Source of the DNA: Chitinophaga sp. YR627
Lineage (GTDB): Bacteria > Bacteroidota > Bacteroidia > Chitinophagales > Chitinophagaceae
Length of the DNA stretch: 64,000 nt
Assembly (NCBI RefSeq): GCF_900114995.1
Contig: NZ_FOUX01000005.1
Span: forward strand, 744,001 to 808,000
Direction: 5' to 3'
Shown: one piece after another, positions 1 to 8,011 of the stretch
Position numbering within the stretch: the stretch's first letter is position 1
How the letters are laid out: the number at the start of each line of letters is the position of its first letter
Made by a program: the position numbers and the translations under genes
Notes under the pieces: model-generated
What the model saw: only the letters and a program-made list of their open reading frames with translations
What the model was told of the DNA's origin: nothing
Database searches by the model: none

Positions 1-706
1 GCAATTTCTCCCTGTCTGACGGCGTCAGTCCCAAAGAAGTACTCCGCACATTCTCCACCCGCTCATACTGTTCACATTGCAGTGCCAGCAACTCCAGCAC
101 TTTAGACTGTAAATAAAGCTTCTTGATCCCACCATTGAATTTACACTGACGGATCTCCTCCAGCACCATCATCATCCGCGTCGTGATCGGCGGATTCTTC
201 TTTCTGTTCAGGTAGATCATCTTCCCCCCTGCTACTTTATCCGCCAGCTGCTCCAGCACCCTGCCATTGTTCACCGCCAGTTCCAGAAACCGTTCCTTGG
301 AAAAACTCAGCCCCATCATTTCAAAATCCCGCTGTTTCTCCACATCAATATTTTCTTCATCCGTAGGATTATAAAAAAGATTGTGTTCCAGCGACTTATA
401 CCTACGTTTAGCATAATCCCCATCCTGTCCCGGACCGGACTCAAATTCTCCGTTCAGCACAAACATCAGCGATATAGTGGAAATGTGTTCAGTAGCAGTG
501 ATATGCAGGTTCTGATGAACATTCGCGCCTCCGATAGCTATATGATACCCGTCAAAGTATATTTCCTGGAAATCGGCTTCGACAAATTCCAGATCGACCC
601 GCTGCTTATCTTCTATCAGGGAGGCAGAACGCAACTTTTCCAGCGGAAACTCCTGCTGGTCATTATAGATTAGCTCACTGGCGTCATTTCTGATCTGGAT
701 GTCCAT
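1..706 (-). CDS. AraC-family transcriptional regulator, C-terminal part cut by window edge
   Basis: The minus-strand frame opens at ATG 706 and stays open to the left edge (235 codons visible, no stop), so the gene is truncated here. The visible part reads MDIQIRNDASELIYNDQQ at the N-terminus. It continues with a stretch around residues 145-225 typical of Bacteroidota AraC regulators: a helix ending KLYLQSKVLELLALQ, then a segment ending LTPSDREKL, which normally leads directly into the paired HTH domain. The DNA-binding domain itself should lie outside the window. It is divergent from the small HMA-like gene at 813. A CAAAAATA element at 779-786 (minus-strand TATTTTTG) is a plausible -7 box. 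Family assignment is by recognition of the linker region; the inducer is unknown. Confidence 0.75.
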   Translation of the reverse strand, partial: MDIQIRNDASELIYNDQQEFPLEKLRSASLIEDKQRVDLEFVEADFQEIYFDGYHIAIGGANVHQNLHITATEHISTISLMFVLNGEFESGPGQDGDYAKRRYKSLEHNLFYNPTDEENIDVEKQRDFEMMGLSFSKERFLELAVNNGRVLEQLADKVAGGKMIYLNRKKNPPITTRMMMVLEEIRQCKFNGGIKKLYLQSKVLELLALQCEQYERVENVRSTSLGLTPSDREKL

Positions 707-812
707 AAAAATCCTTTAAATATAAATTTTAATCCTTTTCGTGTAACAGCTATACGGACAAAGACCTGCAATTTTGCACAAAAATATTCCATAACGTTCA
801 ATAATTATAGTC

Positions 813-1028
813 ATGGTGGTCGGAATATTCCGTACAAATATATGTACCCAACAGGATAAGCTTGCAATAATTAACGCGATACGTACCCAGTTTGACAGTG
901 ACTGCACCATCGACATTGAAGATTGCGATAAAGTAATGCGCATTGTACCCGGATCCTTACCTGTGGCCGAAAACGACATTATACAATTTGTCGGAAACAT
1001 GGGCTTTCGCTGCGAGCTACTCGATTAA
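813..1028 (+). CDS. Small HMA-like (ferredoxin-fold) hypothetical protein
   Basis: A 71-residue protein with the alternating pattern expected of a beta-alpha-beta-beta-alpha-beta heavy-metal-associated fold: strand MVVGIFRTNI, helix QQDKLAIINAIRTQF, strands CTIDIED and VMRIVPG, helix DIIQFVGNMG, strand CELLD. The usual CxxC metal site after strand 1 is reduced to one cysteine (C11 in TNICTQQD), so metal binding through the classical site is doubtful. It is divergently transcribed from an AraC regulator, a common arrangement for a regulator and its target. There is no signal peptide, so it is probably cytoplasmic. The fold is inferred from pattern only; function is unknown. Confidence 0.65.
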   Translation: MVVGIFRTNICTQQDKLAIINAIRTQFDSDCTIDIEDCDKVMRIVPGSLPVAENDIIQFVGNMGFRCELLD

Positions 1029-1149
1029 TTTATATATTTTAAAAAAATTTAAGGGCACTTCTAGGGGTAATCTCATCACTCCACGTCATATATGCGTAAC
1101 AAAAATGTTATAGCCAGCTATCCGCTACTAAACAACACAAGTACCTTAT

Positions 1150-3528
1150 ATGAAGACAAGATTACTTATGCTGCTGGGCATATGCCTGCTGCTTATGCAG
1201 GTAAGCTATGTACATGCACAACAACGATACACGATCAGTGGTTATGTAAAAGACCAGCAGAATGGTGAAAGCCTTATCGGCATCACTGTAGCAAAAGCAG
1301 GCACCAGCCTGGGTACCGTGACCAATGAATATGGATTCTATTCCCTGACACTCCCCGCAGGTGATCATGAGATCCAGTTCTCTTATATTGGTTATGGAAC
1401 GATCAAAATGAATGTTTCGCTGAAAGCCAACAAAACACTGGATATGAAACTGGAGAAATCCAGCTCTCAGTTAAGCACCATCACCGTAACCGGTAATAAA
1501 CAGGAGAAAGCAGTTAATACACTAACAACAAGTCTGAACAGACTGGACATCGCCCAGATGAAAAAGATGCCCACTTTCATGGGAGAAGTTGATGTACTGC
1601 GCTCTATCCAGACACTGCCGGGTGTAAATACGGTAGGCGAAGGCGCCAACGGTTTTAACGTACGCGGTGGTGCGGCTGACGAAAACCTCATCCTGCTGGA
1701 TGAAGCCCCTGTATATAACTCCACACATATGCTCGGGTTCTTCTCAGTATTCAACCCGGATGCAGTAAAAACTATCAATCTCATTAAAGGCGGTTTTCCG
1801 GCTGAATACGGCGGTCGTACCTCTTCTGTACTTGATATACGCATGAAGGATGGAAACAACCAGAAATTCAACGTAAATGGCGGTATAAGCAATGTATTCA
1901 GCAGAGTCGCGGTAGAAGGTCCGCTGAAGAAGGATGAATCATCTTTTATTATTGCTGCCCGTCGTTCTTATATCGATATCCTCATGAAACCTTTCCTGAA
2001 AGGTGACATGAAAGATACCAAGCTGAATTTCTACGATCTGACCGCAAAGGTGAACTACAAACTCAACAAGAACAATACGCTCTTCGCCAGTGGTTACCTT
2101 GGCCGCGATGTATTCGGATTCGGTACACAGGTGAATATGAACTGGGGAAATAAAACAGCGACCGTACGCTGGAACCATGTGTTCACCAACAAAACATTCC
2201 TGAACCTGACCACCTTCTATAGTAACTACGACTATACCCTGGATTTCAACAATGAAAGTCAGAAAGGCGCAGGAGAAGATTCACAGCGTTACAAATGGAC
2301 CTCCAACATCATCAACTATGGTGTGAAACCAGCCTTTACTTACTACATCAATACACACAATAGCGTACACTTCGGTCTGCAGGGTCTTTATTACACCTTC
2401 AAACCAGGTACAGGTACCGGTGTGGAAGGCGATGAAACCTCTGTAAAACAACTGACACAGCAGCATGGTCTGGAAGCAGCGGCTTACCTGGATCACGAGT
2501 GGAAACCAAGCGATAAATTCGGTGTACAGTATGGCGTGCGTCTTTCTTCCTACCAATATCTCGGTAAAGGAACCGCTTACTACTACAATGATACCACACC
2601 AGGCATCCGCAGAACACTGACCGGTACAAAAGAATATGGCGCTAATGAACTGATCAAAGCATACAATTTCCTGGAACCAAGGATCACTGCCCGTTATGCG
2701 CTGACGCCGAATCATGCCGTGAAAGCATCTTATGCACGCACTACACAGTTCATGCACCAGTTGTCCAACACCGCATCTCCGACACCACTGGATATCTGGA
2801 CGCCAAGCACCAACAATATTAAACCACAGGTGGCTGATCAGTACACTATCGGATATGTATACGATGCACCTTCCGGCGCTTTTGAACTCTCTGGTGAAGC
2901 GTTCTATAAGAACATGGAAAACCAGCTGGATTATATCGACAACGCCAACCTGGAACTGAACCAGCAGATCGAAGCAGACCTCCTGCAGTCACACAGCCGC
3001 TCTTATGGTCTGGAACTGATGGCGAAAAAAGAAGTAGGTAAGACGACAGGATGGGTGAGTTATACACTGTCCCGTTCCGAAAGACAAACAACCGGTATCA
3101 GCAAAGATGAATGGTTCCTGAACCGTTACGACCGTACACATAACCTGAACCTGGTTATTACACACGAGTTATCAAAACGCACCTCTCTTTCCGCCAACTG
3201 GGTATATGCGTCAGGAACACCAGCCACTTTTGCTGACAGCCGTCTGGAATTCCAGGACTGGGATATTCCTTACAACAGCACTGACAAACGTAACAACTAC
3301 AGACTGCCTTCTTTCCACCGTCTGGATATGTCATTAACGCTGAAAGGAAAACAGCTGCACCGCTGGAAAGGTGAATGGGTATTCTCCCTGTACAATGTAT
3401 ACGGCCGCAGAAATGCCTACACCGTGTACTTCAGACAGAACGAAGACGATCCATCCAAAAAAGAAGCTGTTCGTCTTTCCATCATAGGTTCTATCATCCC
3501 TGGTATCACCTATAACTTCAAATTCTAA
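1150..3528 (+). CDS. TonB-dependent receptor with N-terminal carboxypeptidase-regulatory-like domain
   Basis: Outer-membrane receptor of 792 residues. A signal peptide (about residues 1-23, ending VHAQ) is followed by a CarboxypepD-reg-like beta-sandwich (about 27-110, ISGYVKDQQNGESLIGITV), a TonB plug (about 120-235, with NVRGGAADENLILLDEAPVYN) and a beta-barrel ending in the aromatic C-terminus ITYNFKF. Such receptors take up bulky ligands with TonB-ExbBD energy. The DUF4249 lipoprotein follows after 24 bp and is a frequent partner of this receptor class, so the two are probably co-transcribed with the small OMP at 4497. The substrate cannot be read from the sequence. The classical SusD partner is absent, so glycan uptake is not implied. 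Confidence 0.9.
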   Translation: MKTRLLMLLGICLLLMQVSYVHAQQRYTISGYVKDQQNGESLIGITVAKAGTSLGTVTNEYGFYSLTLPAGDHEIQFSYIGYGTIKMNVSLKANKTLDMKLEKSSSQLSTITVTGNKQEKAVNTLTTSLNRLDIAQMKKMPTFMGEVDVLRSIQTLPGVNTVGEGANGFNVRGGAADENLILLDEAPVYNSTHMLGFFSVFNPDAVKTINLIKGGFPAEYGGRTSSVLDIRMKDGNNQKFNVNGGISNVFSRVAVEGPLKKDESSFIIAARRSYIDILMKPFLKGDMKDTKLNFYDLTAKVNYKLNKNNTLFASGYLGRDVFGFGTQVNMNWGNKTATVRWNHVFTNKTFLNLTTFYSNYDYTLDFNNESQKGAGEDSQRYKWTSNIINYGVKPAFTYYINTHNSVHFGLQGLYYTFKPGTGTGVEGDETSVKQLTQQHGLEAAAYLDHEWKPSDKFGVQYGVRLSSYQYLGKGTAYYYNDTTPGIRRTLTGTKEYGANELIKAYNFLEPRITARYALTPNHAVKASYARTTQFMHQLSNTASPTPLDIWTPSTNNIKPQVADQYTIGYVYDAPSGAFELSGEAFYKNMENQLDYIDNANLELNQQIEADLLQSHSRSYGLELMAKKEVGKTTGWVSYTLSRSERQTTGISKDEWFLNRYDRTHNLNLVITHELSKRTSLSANWVYASGTPATFADSRLEFQDWDIPYNSTDKRNNYRLPSFHRLDMSLTLKGKQLHRWKGEWVFSLYNVYGRRNAYTVYFRQNEDDPSKKEAVRLSIIGSIIPGITYNFKF

Positions 3529-3552
3529 AAATAGCCGCAAAACACAATACAG

Positions 3553-4419
3553 ATGAAAAAGATCAGACTCAGCATATTACTCGTGATAGCAGCCGCTTTT
3601 ACAGCCTGCGAGGATGTAGTGGATATTGATGTGGCAAAAGGTACTTCTTATCCGGTACTGGATGCATGGATCACGACAGAGCCAGGTGTACAGAAGATCA
3701 GATTTACAAAATCAGTTCCATATACAGATCAGACGCCCTCTCCGATCATTGGAGATGCTGTGATCACCCTCTTCGATGAAACAGCGAATAAATCGTATCC
3801 ATTCACTTTTAAAGATGGTAGTTATACCTACGATCCGGGAGACAATGAAACCATCGGCATCATAGGACATGCATACAGACTGAAAGTGGAATACGGAACA
3901 GAAGTATTTGAAGCGATAGATACGATCAAAAGAAATACGGTGATCGATTCTATTTCCTACAAGTTCCAGACGAAAGAAGAAAACTTTGTCTCTGAAGATG
4001 GTTATGTAGCAAAGTTCCATGCAAAAGATATCGAAGGCGGTGTGGACTACTACTGGATGCGTTCCTACAGAAATGATCTGCAGCATAAGGTAGGCGATGC
4101 TTTCTCTGTGGATGGTTATTTCGACCAGAGCGTAAAAGATGGTTCTTCTTTCATTCTGCCGATACAGGAAGCGGTGACCGACTTTGACAAACCTTTCCAG
4201 AAAAATGAAAAAGTGATCGTAAAGCTGCGCTCACTCACCTATCAGAGCCATTTCTTCCTGACACAGGTAGATGAGCAGATCAACTCAGGCGGTCTGTTTG
4301 CAAAGGTGCTGGAAAATGTAAAGAGTAATGTTATCAATAAAACAAGCGGGGGCAAAACAAGGATCCTCGGTTGGTTCGGTACTTCCGCAGTAAGCAGCAA
4401 AGAGCGTACAATAGAGTAA
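3553..4419 (+). CDS. DUF4249-family lipoprotein
   Basis: A 288-residue secreted lipoprotein. The signal peptide MKKIRLSILLVIAAAFTAC ends in a lipobox with C19 as the lipidation site, followed by E-D. The mature part starts with VVDIDVAKGTSYPVLDAWITTEPG, the typical opening of DUF4249 proteins, which are Bacteroidota surface or periplasmic beta-rich proteins nearly always encoded next to a TonB receptor. It lies 24 bp after such a receptor and probably shares its transcript. A role as ligand-capturing accessory to that receptor is inference from context; no biochemical function is established for the family to my knowledge. Confidence 0.85.
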   Translation: MKKIRLSILLVIAAAFTACEDVVDIDVAKGTSYPVLDAWITTEPGVQKIRFTKSVPYTDQTPSPIIGDAVITLFDETANKSYPFTFKDGSYTYDPGDNETIGIIGHAYRLKVEYGTEVFEAIDTIKRNTVIDSISYKFQTKEENFVSEDGYVAKFHAKDIEGGVDYYWMRSYRNDLQHKVGDAFSVDGYFDQSVKDGSSFILPIQEAVTDFDKPFQKNEKVIVKLRSLTYQSHFFLTQVDEQINSGGLFAKVLENVKSNVINKTSGGKTRILGWFGTSAVSSKERTIE

Positions 4420-4496
4420 ATCTCTCACTATTATAATAGCTGGCTAAGAGCCTGTCTCTTAGCCGGCATTCTTCCCAACAACACTAATACAATTTT

Positions 4497-5123
4497 ATGA
4501 AAAAGATTCTGGCAGCACTCCTGGTGCTCGCGGCACAGCAGACGTTTGCACAATCCAATCAGGAAACATTATTTTCTGCGAAAAAAAATGGTAAAAAAAC
4601 AACTATAGGGGCATATGGGGTGCCTGCAGCCAAATTTACACCCATTGATGGTAAATTTGGATTGCTGACAGGCGGTTACGGTGGTGTATTACTGAACGGT
4701 AAGATCATGCTGGGCGCGGGTGCTTACTCACTGGTGAACAACGTGGAAACGCCAACAATGAATACCGCAGGATACAAGGAATATGTAAACCTCTGGTACA
4801 CCGGTTTTGTAGCTGAATATATCCACAATTCAGACAAACTGGTACACTGGACAGCAGGTGCATTATTAGGTGGAGGCGGTGTAGGTCGCCGGGACAAAAA
4901 CAGATGGGAAAATGACGATTGGGATCACAACAGTGTATATGATCAGAGTGGTTTCTTCGTGGCTGAACCTTTCGCTAATCTGGAAGTCAACATCACCAAA
5001 TTCCTGCGTCTGGATGTCGGAGCATCCTACCGTTACATCGCCGGTTCCAGCACAGCCGGTATTACAGATGGTAAGATAGGCGGTCCATCTTTAAATATCG
5101 GTCTGAAAGCAGGTAAGTTCTAA
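4497..5123 (+). CDS. Small outer-membrane beta-barrel-like hypothetical protein
   Basis: 208 residues with a clear signal peptide (MKKILAALLVLAAQQTFAQ). The mature part is Gly- and aromatic-rich with alternating hydrophobic stretches (GGYGGVLLNGKIMLGAGAYSLV, FLRLDVGASYRYIAG) and a strand-like C-terminus SLNIGLKAGKF, as expected for a small 8-10-stranded outer-membrane barrel. It follows the DUF4249 gene after 77 bp and precedes a strong terminator at 5149-5208, so it is probably the last gene of the TonB receptor operon. No specific family recognised. Confidence 0.7.
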   Translation: MKKILAALLVLAAQQTFAQSNQETLFSAKKNGKKTTIGAYGVPAAKFTPIDGKFGLLTGGYGGVLLNGKIMLGAGAYSLVNNVETPTMNTAGYKEYVNLWYTGFVAEYIHNSDKLVHWTAGALLGGGGVGRRDKNRWENDDWDHNSVYDQSGFFVAEPFANLEVNITKFLRLDVGASYRYIAGSSTAGITDGKIGGPSLNIGLKAGKF

Positions 5124-5148
5124 CATTGCTTCCCGATATGTTTTCTAC

Positions 5149-5208
5149 AAGGCATTGTTGCCCATTTCGCTGAACGATTCATGCAGAAATGAGCAACATG
5201 CCTTTTTT
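5149..5208 (+). terminator. Intrinsic terminator after the TonB receptor/DUF4249/OMP cluster
   Basis: The arm starting AAGGCATTGTTGC at 5149 pairs with the arm ending GCAACATGCCTT at 5204. The stem is about 19 bp with one bulge and one mismatch, and is followed by a T6 run. Confidence 0.85.
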
Positions 5209-5352
5209 AATTAGGATCTCACTCCCCCAGGGCAAACCAGTCCCCAAAATTCGCAATTCGCAATCATCTTCTCCCAACGCTATCATTTACAATCATTTAA
5301 GCACCTCCACGCTCTCATAATCCCTAATTTTTCAAAAAAACTTCCCTCCGGA

Positions 5353-5401
5353 TTTGGCAATTACGAAACTTGTCGTACATTTGTTTACGAAGATATTCGT
5401 A
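5353..5401 (+). promoter_or_regulatory. blaI promoter with two BlaI-type operators
   Basis: A full Bacteroidota promoter is readable: -33 TTTG at 5353-5356, a 19-nt spacer, and -7 TACATTTG at 5376-5383. Two inverted repeats of identical format, TACGA-N6-TCGTA, lie at 5362-5377 and 5386-5401. The first fills the spacer and runs into the -7 element; the second covers the expected transcription start. The centres are 24 bp apart. This geometry fits autorepression of the blaI-blaR1 operon by a dimeric BlaI-type repressor that is removed when BlaR1 is activated. Mechanism is inferred from the family; the repeats are seen directly. Confidence 0.85.
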
Positions 5402-5424
5402 GATCATATAATCATTGAAAACAA

Positions 5425-5817
5425 ATGAGTACCGCAAAAAATTACAAGCCTACAGAAAGTGAACTGGAGATCCTGGGGATATTATGGGAAAAAGGCACAG
5501 GTACTGTGAGGGAAGTGCATGAGGTATTAGAAAAAAGCAAAGACGCCGGTTATACAACTACCCTTAAACTGATGCAGATCATGCATGAGAAAGGGTTGCT
5601 CAAAAGGGATACCAGCAGCAGGACGCATGTCTATGAAGCGGCGATTTCCCAGGAAAGTACACAGCAACAGTTACTGAATAAAATGATCGATACAGTGTTT
5701 AACGGATCAGCCACGCAGCTGGTGATGCAGGCACTGGGTAATCACCGTTCTTCACAGGAGGAGCTGGATAAGATCAAACAGTACCTGAATGACATAGAGC
5801 AACAACAGAAAAAGTAA
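5425..5817 (+). CDS. BlaI/MecI/CopY-family transcriptional repressor
   Basis: 130 residues, normal length for the family. The N-terminal winged helix (ESELEILGILWEKGTGTVREVHEVLE, then TTTLKLMQIMHEKGLLKRD) is the diagnostic BlaI/MecI core, with a C-terminal dimerisation helix pair ending in a Gln/Lys-rich tail. In the family the dimer represses its own operon and is proteolysed after signalling by the BlaR1 partner. The blaR1-like gene follows 34 bp downstream on the same strand, and two inverted-repeat operators sit in the promoter upstream. Regulated genes beyond this pair are not evident here; no beta-lactamase lies next to it. Confidence 0.93.
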   Translation: MSTAKNYKPTESELEILGILWEKGTGTVREVHEVLEKSKDAGYTTTLKLMQIMHEKGLLKRDTSSRTHVYEAAISQESTQQQLLNKMIDTVFNGSATQLVMQALGNHRSSQEELDKIKQYLNDIEQQQKK

Positions 5818-5851
5818 ACCCGGCGCTCCTGGCGCATCTAATACCACTATC

Positions 5852-7906
5852 ATGACTGCACAACTCCCCTTCACTGCAGATGTGATCCAGGCTTTCGGCT
5901 GGGCACTACTGCACTCATTCTGGCAGGCCTTCTTCATTTTTGCCTGTTTACGTCTTGTACTGTATCTCTGGCCTCAGGCGGGCTCCAGCATAAAATACAA
6001 CCTGTCATACATTTCACTGGCAGGCATTTTTACCTGGTTTTCCGTTACCCTCTGGCAACAGATAGAAGGAGTGAGAAGGGTACATGCAGCCGCTCAGTTC
6101 ATGATAGAAACCGGCATCAGACAGCCTTCCGCTGTGGACGTTCCGGTCATCTATAAAAGTCAGTCACAACTTACTACGCTGTTTCCCACACTGGAAATGT
6201 GGTTTCCCGTACTGGTCGCCATTTACGTGGCCGGCGTGGCAGTCATGACCATCAAATTATCAGTTGATCTTGTTCAGCTGCAACAGATCAGAAAAAAACA
6301 GGTGTTCCCCATTGATGAAGTATGGGAAAAACACCTGACCAAACTGAAAAATCAGCTCCGTATTCCCCGCAGGGTGAAGCTGCTGATCTCGCAGTACATC
6401 CAGGTACCCGTGATGATAGGTTTCCTGAAACCTGTTATCCTGCTACCAATCGCCATGTTCAGCAATCTGACGGCAGAACAGCTCGAAGCCATCCTGCTGC
6501 ACGAACTGGCACACATCAAACGCAATGATTATCTACTGAATATCTTCCAATCAATCGTTGAAACCATTCTGTTTTTTAATCCTTTTGTATGGTGGATCTC
6601 TAAAAACATCCGCCTGGAAAGGGAACACTGCTGCGATGATCTTGTACTAAAAAATCAGGTACAGCCGCTGCATTATGCTAAAGCCCTGGTCGCGTTAGAA
6701 GAATACCGGTTAACAGTCAACTCGCTCGCCATGGCAGCAGCCGACAACAAACAACATTTATTTCACCGTATCAAACGCATAATGGAAATGAAAACTAAAA
6801 ATATTAACTATACGCAAAAGTTATTAGCTGTCATGATCATCGCCGTCGGCCTTGTATCCATTGCCTGGTTAAACCCTCCGCGTAAAGAAAAACAGGCTGA
6901 CAAGCAGAAAGCCGCTGACAACAATATCATACCGGCTCCCCTGGCACCAACTACTGGTCAACCGATCGTGTTCCATGCCGCCAATATCAACACGATCCTG
7001 ACCGACACCGTTCCTGCTAATGCCACTAAGGAAGAACGTGAAAAGGAACGTGACAGGATATTGATGGAAAACTATAACACCAGCATGGAAGCCGCCAAAA
7101 AAGCCATGGAAAACATTGACTGGAGCAAGATGAATAGTGAAGTAGCCAATGCCATGAAAAACGTTGACTGGGATCAGATCAACAAAGAGGTAAAACAGGC
7201 GATGAAGAATATTGACTGGGATCAGATCAACAAAGAAGTATCACAGGCCATGAAAAATATTGACTGGAAACAGGTCAACAAAGATGCAACAGACGCAATA
7301 AAAAACATCGACTGGGATGAAATGCGCCAGTCAATCAGAAGCAGCATGAAAGAAGCAGCAGCGCAGGGTGTGAAGATAGATCCGGACATGATACAGGAAG
7401 AGGTTCGCAAAAGCATGGAAAGCGCTAAGCTGGCACTGGCCATGGCTACCTCCGACGAGATGCGTCAGACGATACAGAAAAGTATCGACGAATCTCAGAA
7501 GATGCTCAACAGCAAAGAAATGAAAGAAATGATGGAAAAGACCCGTCAGGAAATCATCAATGCACAGAAAGAAATCGAGCAGTCCCAGCAACAGATCAAA
7601 AAACAGATCATCATCAAAAACAGCAATGGCGTCATCAAAGAAATAAACATGGATGACTCAAAAGTAACAGTTGATCAGACCCTTTCCGATAAATACAAAA
7701 AGCTGATCAAACGTATGGCAGATGATAAACTCATCAACGCCGACGGAGAATTCAGCATCGAAAAGAATGACGACGTATTAACCATCAACGGCGTACGCCA
7801 GTCAGACGATGTACTGAAAAAATACGCTGACCTGATCGGCAGTGCTGACGAACTGACCATCAAAGGCAAAAAAGGTAACCTGTCAATCAACGTGAACGAA
7901 CACTAA
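5852..7906 (+). CDS. BlaR1-type M56 membrane metallopeptidase with 16-residue repeat domain
   Basis: 684-residue integral membrane protease and likely signal transducer for the BlaI-type repressor upstream. Transmembrane segments lie near residues 14-40, 49-69 and 115-140, and a fourth near 325-343. The cytoplasmic M56 domain has the zinc motif HELAH at 217-221 and a third ligand candidate E258 in REHCCDD. After the last membrane span there is no penicillin-binding sensor domain. Instead there are five near-identical 16-residue repeats (consensus MKNIDWDQINKEVKQA, residues 419-498), a long charged helical region rich in Met, Lys and Gln, and a small C-terminal domain (about 600-684). The family acts by site-specific cleavage after sensing an external signal; the signal here is unknown. 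Confidence 0.9.
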   Translation: MTAQLPFTADVIQAFGWALLHSFWQAFFIFACLRLVLYLWPQAGSSIKYNLSYISLAGIFTWFSVTLWQQIEGVRRVHAAAQFMIETGIRQPSAVDVPVIYKSQSQLTTLFPTLEMWFPVLVAIYVAGVAVMTIKLSVDLVQLQQIRKKQVFPIDEVWEKHLTKLKNQLRIPRRVKLLISQYIQVPVMIGFLKPVILLPIAMFSNLTAEQLEAILLHELAHIKRNDYLLNIFQSIVETILFFNPFVWWISKNIRLEREHCCDDLVLKNQVQPLHYAKALVALEEYRLTVNSLAMAAADNKQHLFHRIKRIMEMKTKNINYTQKLLAVMIIAVGLVSIAWLNPPRKEKQADKQKAADNNIIPAPLAPTTGQPIVFHAANINTILTDTVPANATKEEREKERDRILMENYNTSMEAAKKAMENIDWSKMNSEVANAMKNVDWDQINKEVKQAMKNIDWDQINKEVSQAMKNIDWKQVNKDATDAIKNIDWDEMRQSIRSSMKEAAAQGVKIDPDMIQEEVRKSMESAKLALAMATSDEMRQTIQKSIDESQKMLNSKEMKEMMEKTRQEIINAQKEIEQSQQQIKKQIIIKNSNGVIKEINMDDSKVTVDQTLSDKYKKLIKRMADDKLINADGEFSIEKNDDVLTINGVRQSDDVLKKYADLIGSADELTIKGKKGNLSINVNEH
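7106..7345 (+). repeat. Five in-frame 48-bp tandem repeats inside blaR1-like gene
   Basis: Units begin at 7106, 7154, 7202, 7250 and 7298, exactly 48 bp apart. Each encodes a 16-residue amphipathic unit centred on N-[IV]-D-W. The middle units are the most alike, and DNA and protein similarity both decline toward the ends. Confidence 0.9.
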
Positions 7907-7930
7907 ACATACTTTTTTCCGCCATTACAT

Positions 7931-7967
7931 GCGCTACTGCCGTTCATATAGCAGTAGCGCTTTTTTT
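7931..7967 (+). terminator. Intrinsic terminator of blaI-blaR1 operon
   Basis: Perfect 10-bp stem GCGCTACTGC / GCAGTAGCGC (7931-7940 and 7951-7960) with a 10-nt loop and a T7 run. Confidence 0.93.
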
Positions 7968-8011
7968 ATGCTATTCCCCCGTATCTTTAGGTATCAAACC
8001 TCACTTTACAT

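Noticed and set aside
5425..7906. Beta-lactam resistance operon
   Set aside because: BlaI and BlaR1 homologues are present, but the sensor domain and any neighbouring beta-lactamase are absent, so the name describes family only.
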